From positions 1 to 6,099 of the forward strand of contig CAIYWM010000950.1 in the NCBI GenBank assembly GCA_903929895.1: a stretch of DNA of 6,099 nt, in the 5' to 3' direction. Positions 5,473 through 6,099 of this stretch are shown here, one piece after another. Numbering within the stretch: the stretch's first letter is position 1; the number at the start of each line of letters is the position of its first letter. A model generated the notes under the pieces. The model did not search any database. It was not told where the DNA came from and saw only the letters and a program-made list of their open reading frames with translations. The position numbers and the translations under genes are program-made. The stretch is from an uncultured Alphaproteobacteria bacterium. GTDB taxonomy: Bacteria > Pseudomonadota > Alphaproteobacteria > Reyranellales > Reyranellaceae.

Positions 5473-6099
5473 CTAGCTGAACTTGCGCTCCTGCCACCAC
5501 GGGAAGTAGGACGGCATGCCGTCGCTCACTTTCATGGGGAAGCGGGCCGGGCGCTTCTCGAGGAAGGCGGTCACGCCTTCCTTCACGTCTTCGGACTTGC
5601 CGCGCGAGTAGATGCCCTTGGAATCGACCTTGTGCGCTTCCATCGGATGGTCGGCGCCCATCATCTTCCAGATCATCTGGCGGTTCAGCGCGACCGACAC
5701 CGGCGCGGTGTTGTCGGCGATCTCGCGGGCCAGCGCATAGGCGGCCGGCAGCAGGTCGTCGGGCTTGTGAACGGAGCGCACGAGCCGGCCGCTCAGCGCC
5801 TCCTCGGCGGAGAAAACGCGACCCGTCATCACCCATTCCAGTGCCTGCTGCGGGCCCACGAGGCGCGGCAGGAACCAGCTCGAGCAGGCTTCCATGACGA
5901 TGGCGCGGCGCGTGAATACGAAGCCGTAGCGGGCCGCCTCGGAGGCGAGGCGGATGTCCATGGCGAGCTGCATCGTGATGCCGACGCCGACCGCCGGTCC
6001 GTTGCAGGCAGCGATGGTGGGCTTCAGCGATTCGTAGAGACGCAGGGTGAAGAGGCCGCCGCCGTCGCGATGGCCGTCGAGCCCGGGATCGACCGGTCC
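5473..6099 (-). CDS. Crotonase-superfamily protein (enoyl-CoA hydratase/isomerase family), N-terminus outside window
   Basis: The C-terminal 208 residues of a crotonase are visible; with a usual length near 260-290, some 60-80 N-terminal residues, including the first oxyanion-hole segment, lie beyond the edge. The second oxyanion segment AACNGPAVGVGI is at visible residues 30-41. The hydratase glutamates E144 and E164 of the rat enzyme are T42 and F62 here, whereas E70 in VMEACSSWFLPRLVG matches the catalytic glutamate of PECI-type delta3-delta2-enoyl-CoA isomerases, whose motif is PEGCSS. Isomerase-like chemistry on an acyl-CoA is thus the better guess. The C-terminus has the common SEDVKEGVTAFLEKRPARF block (157-175 or so) and then an extra tail rich in aromatic residues (PSYFPWW). 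It stands upstream of the ABC importer on the same strand, separated by an 87-base structured spacer, and may be co-transcribed. An internal ATG at 5973 is not the start: the frame stays open and conserved up to the edge. Confidence 0.88.
   Translation of the reverse strand, partial: GPVDPGLDGHRDGGGLFTLRLYESLKPTIAACNGPAVGVGITMQLAMDIRLASEAARYGFVFTRRAIVMEACSSWFLPRLVGPQQALEWVMTGRVFSAEEALSGRLVRSVHKPDDLLPAAYALAREIADNTAPVSVALNRQMIWKMMGADHPMEAHKVDSKGIYSRGKSEDVKEGVTAFLEKRPARFPMKVSDGMPSYFPWWQERKFS

Noticed and set aside
5971..5973. Start of the right-hand crotonase at an internal ATG
   Set aside because: Conserved crotonase sequence (NGPAVGVGI) continues in frame upstream to the window edge, so the gene is cut by the window, not short.

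Overview
The window is GC-rich, densely coded bacterial chromosome. Gene style, GC-biased codons and the mix of crotonase, MaoC and NMT1/THI5-type ABC genes suggest an alphaproteobacterium; this taxonomic guess is inference and no marker gene is present. I see no rRNA, tRNA, CRISPR array, insertion sequence or phage gene.

Left part (1-1737, all minus strand): a MaoC-like (R)-hydratase gene (1270-1737) is followed by a ChaC-type gamma-glutamylcyclotransferase (567-1259). The ChaC gene starts at TTG, and its Shine-Dalgarno sequence overlaps the maoC stop codon. Next comes the first half of an EamA/DMT-family transporter (1-472, cut by the window edge). A 94-base gap with a GC-rich hairpin separates the last two. 

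Middle: an AT-richer divergent intergenic region (1738-1888) holds three short perfect palindromes and is the likely promoter region for the maoC operon (leftward) and for a complete crotonase-family gene (1889-2710, rightward). That gene ends only 4 bases from the end of the converging operon.

Right part (2715-6099, all minus strand): transcription runs from a second crotonase (5473-6099, N-terminus outside the window), through an 87-base structured spacer, to a periplasmic substrate-binding protein (4351-5385), an ABC ATPase (3514-4344) and an ABC permease (2715-3512). The last three are separated by 6 and 1 bases and form a complete SsuABC/TauABC-like importer. The joint picture is uptake of a small organic substrate, perhaps a carboxylate, with later processing as a CoA thioester by crotonase and MaoC enzymes. 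The substrate cannot be read from the sequence.

Two points deserve follow-up. In the spacer before the binding-protein gene, a perfect 10-base inverted repeat places an anti-Shine-Dalgarno arm just after the crotonase stop codon, able to pair with the binding-protein ribosome binding site. Second, both crotonases lack the two classical hydratase glutamates yet share a glutamate at the position used by delta3-delta2-enoyl-CoA isomerases. Otherwise this is ordinary metabolic sequence.
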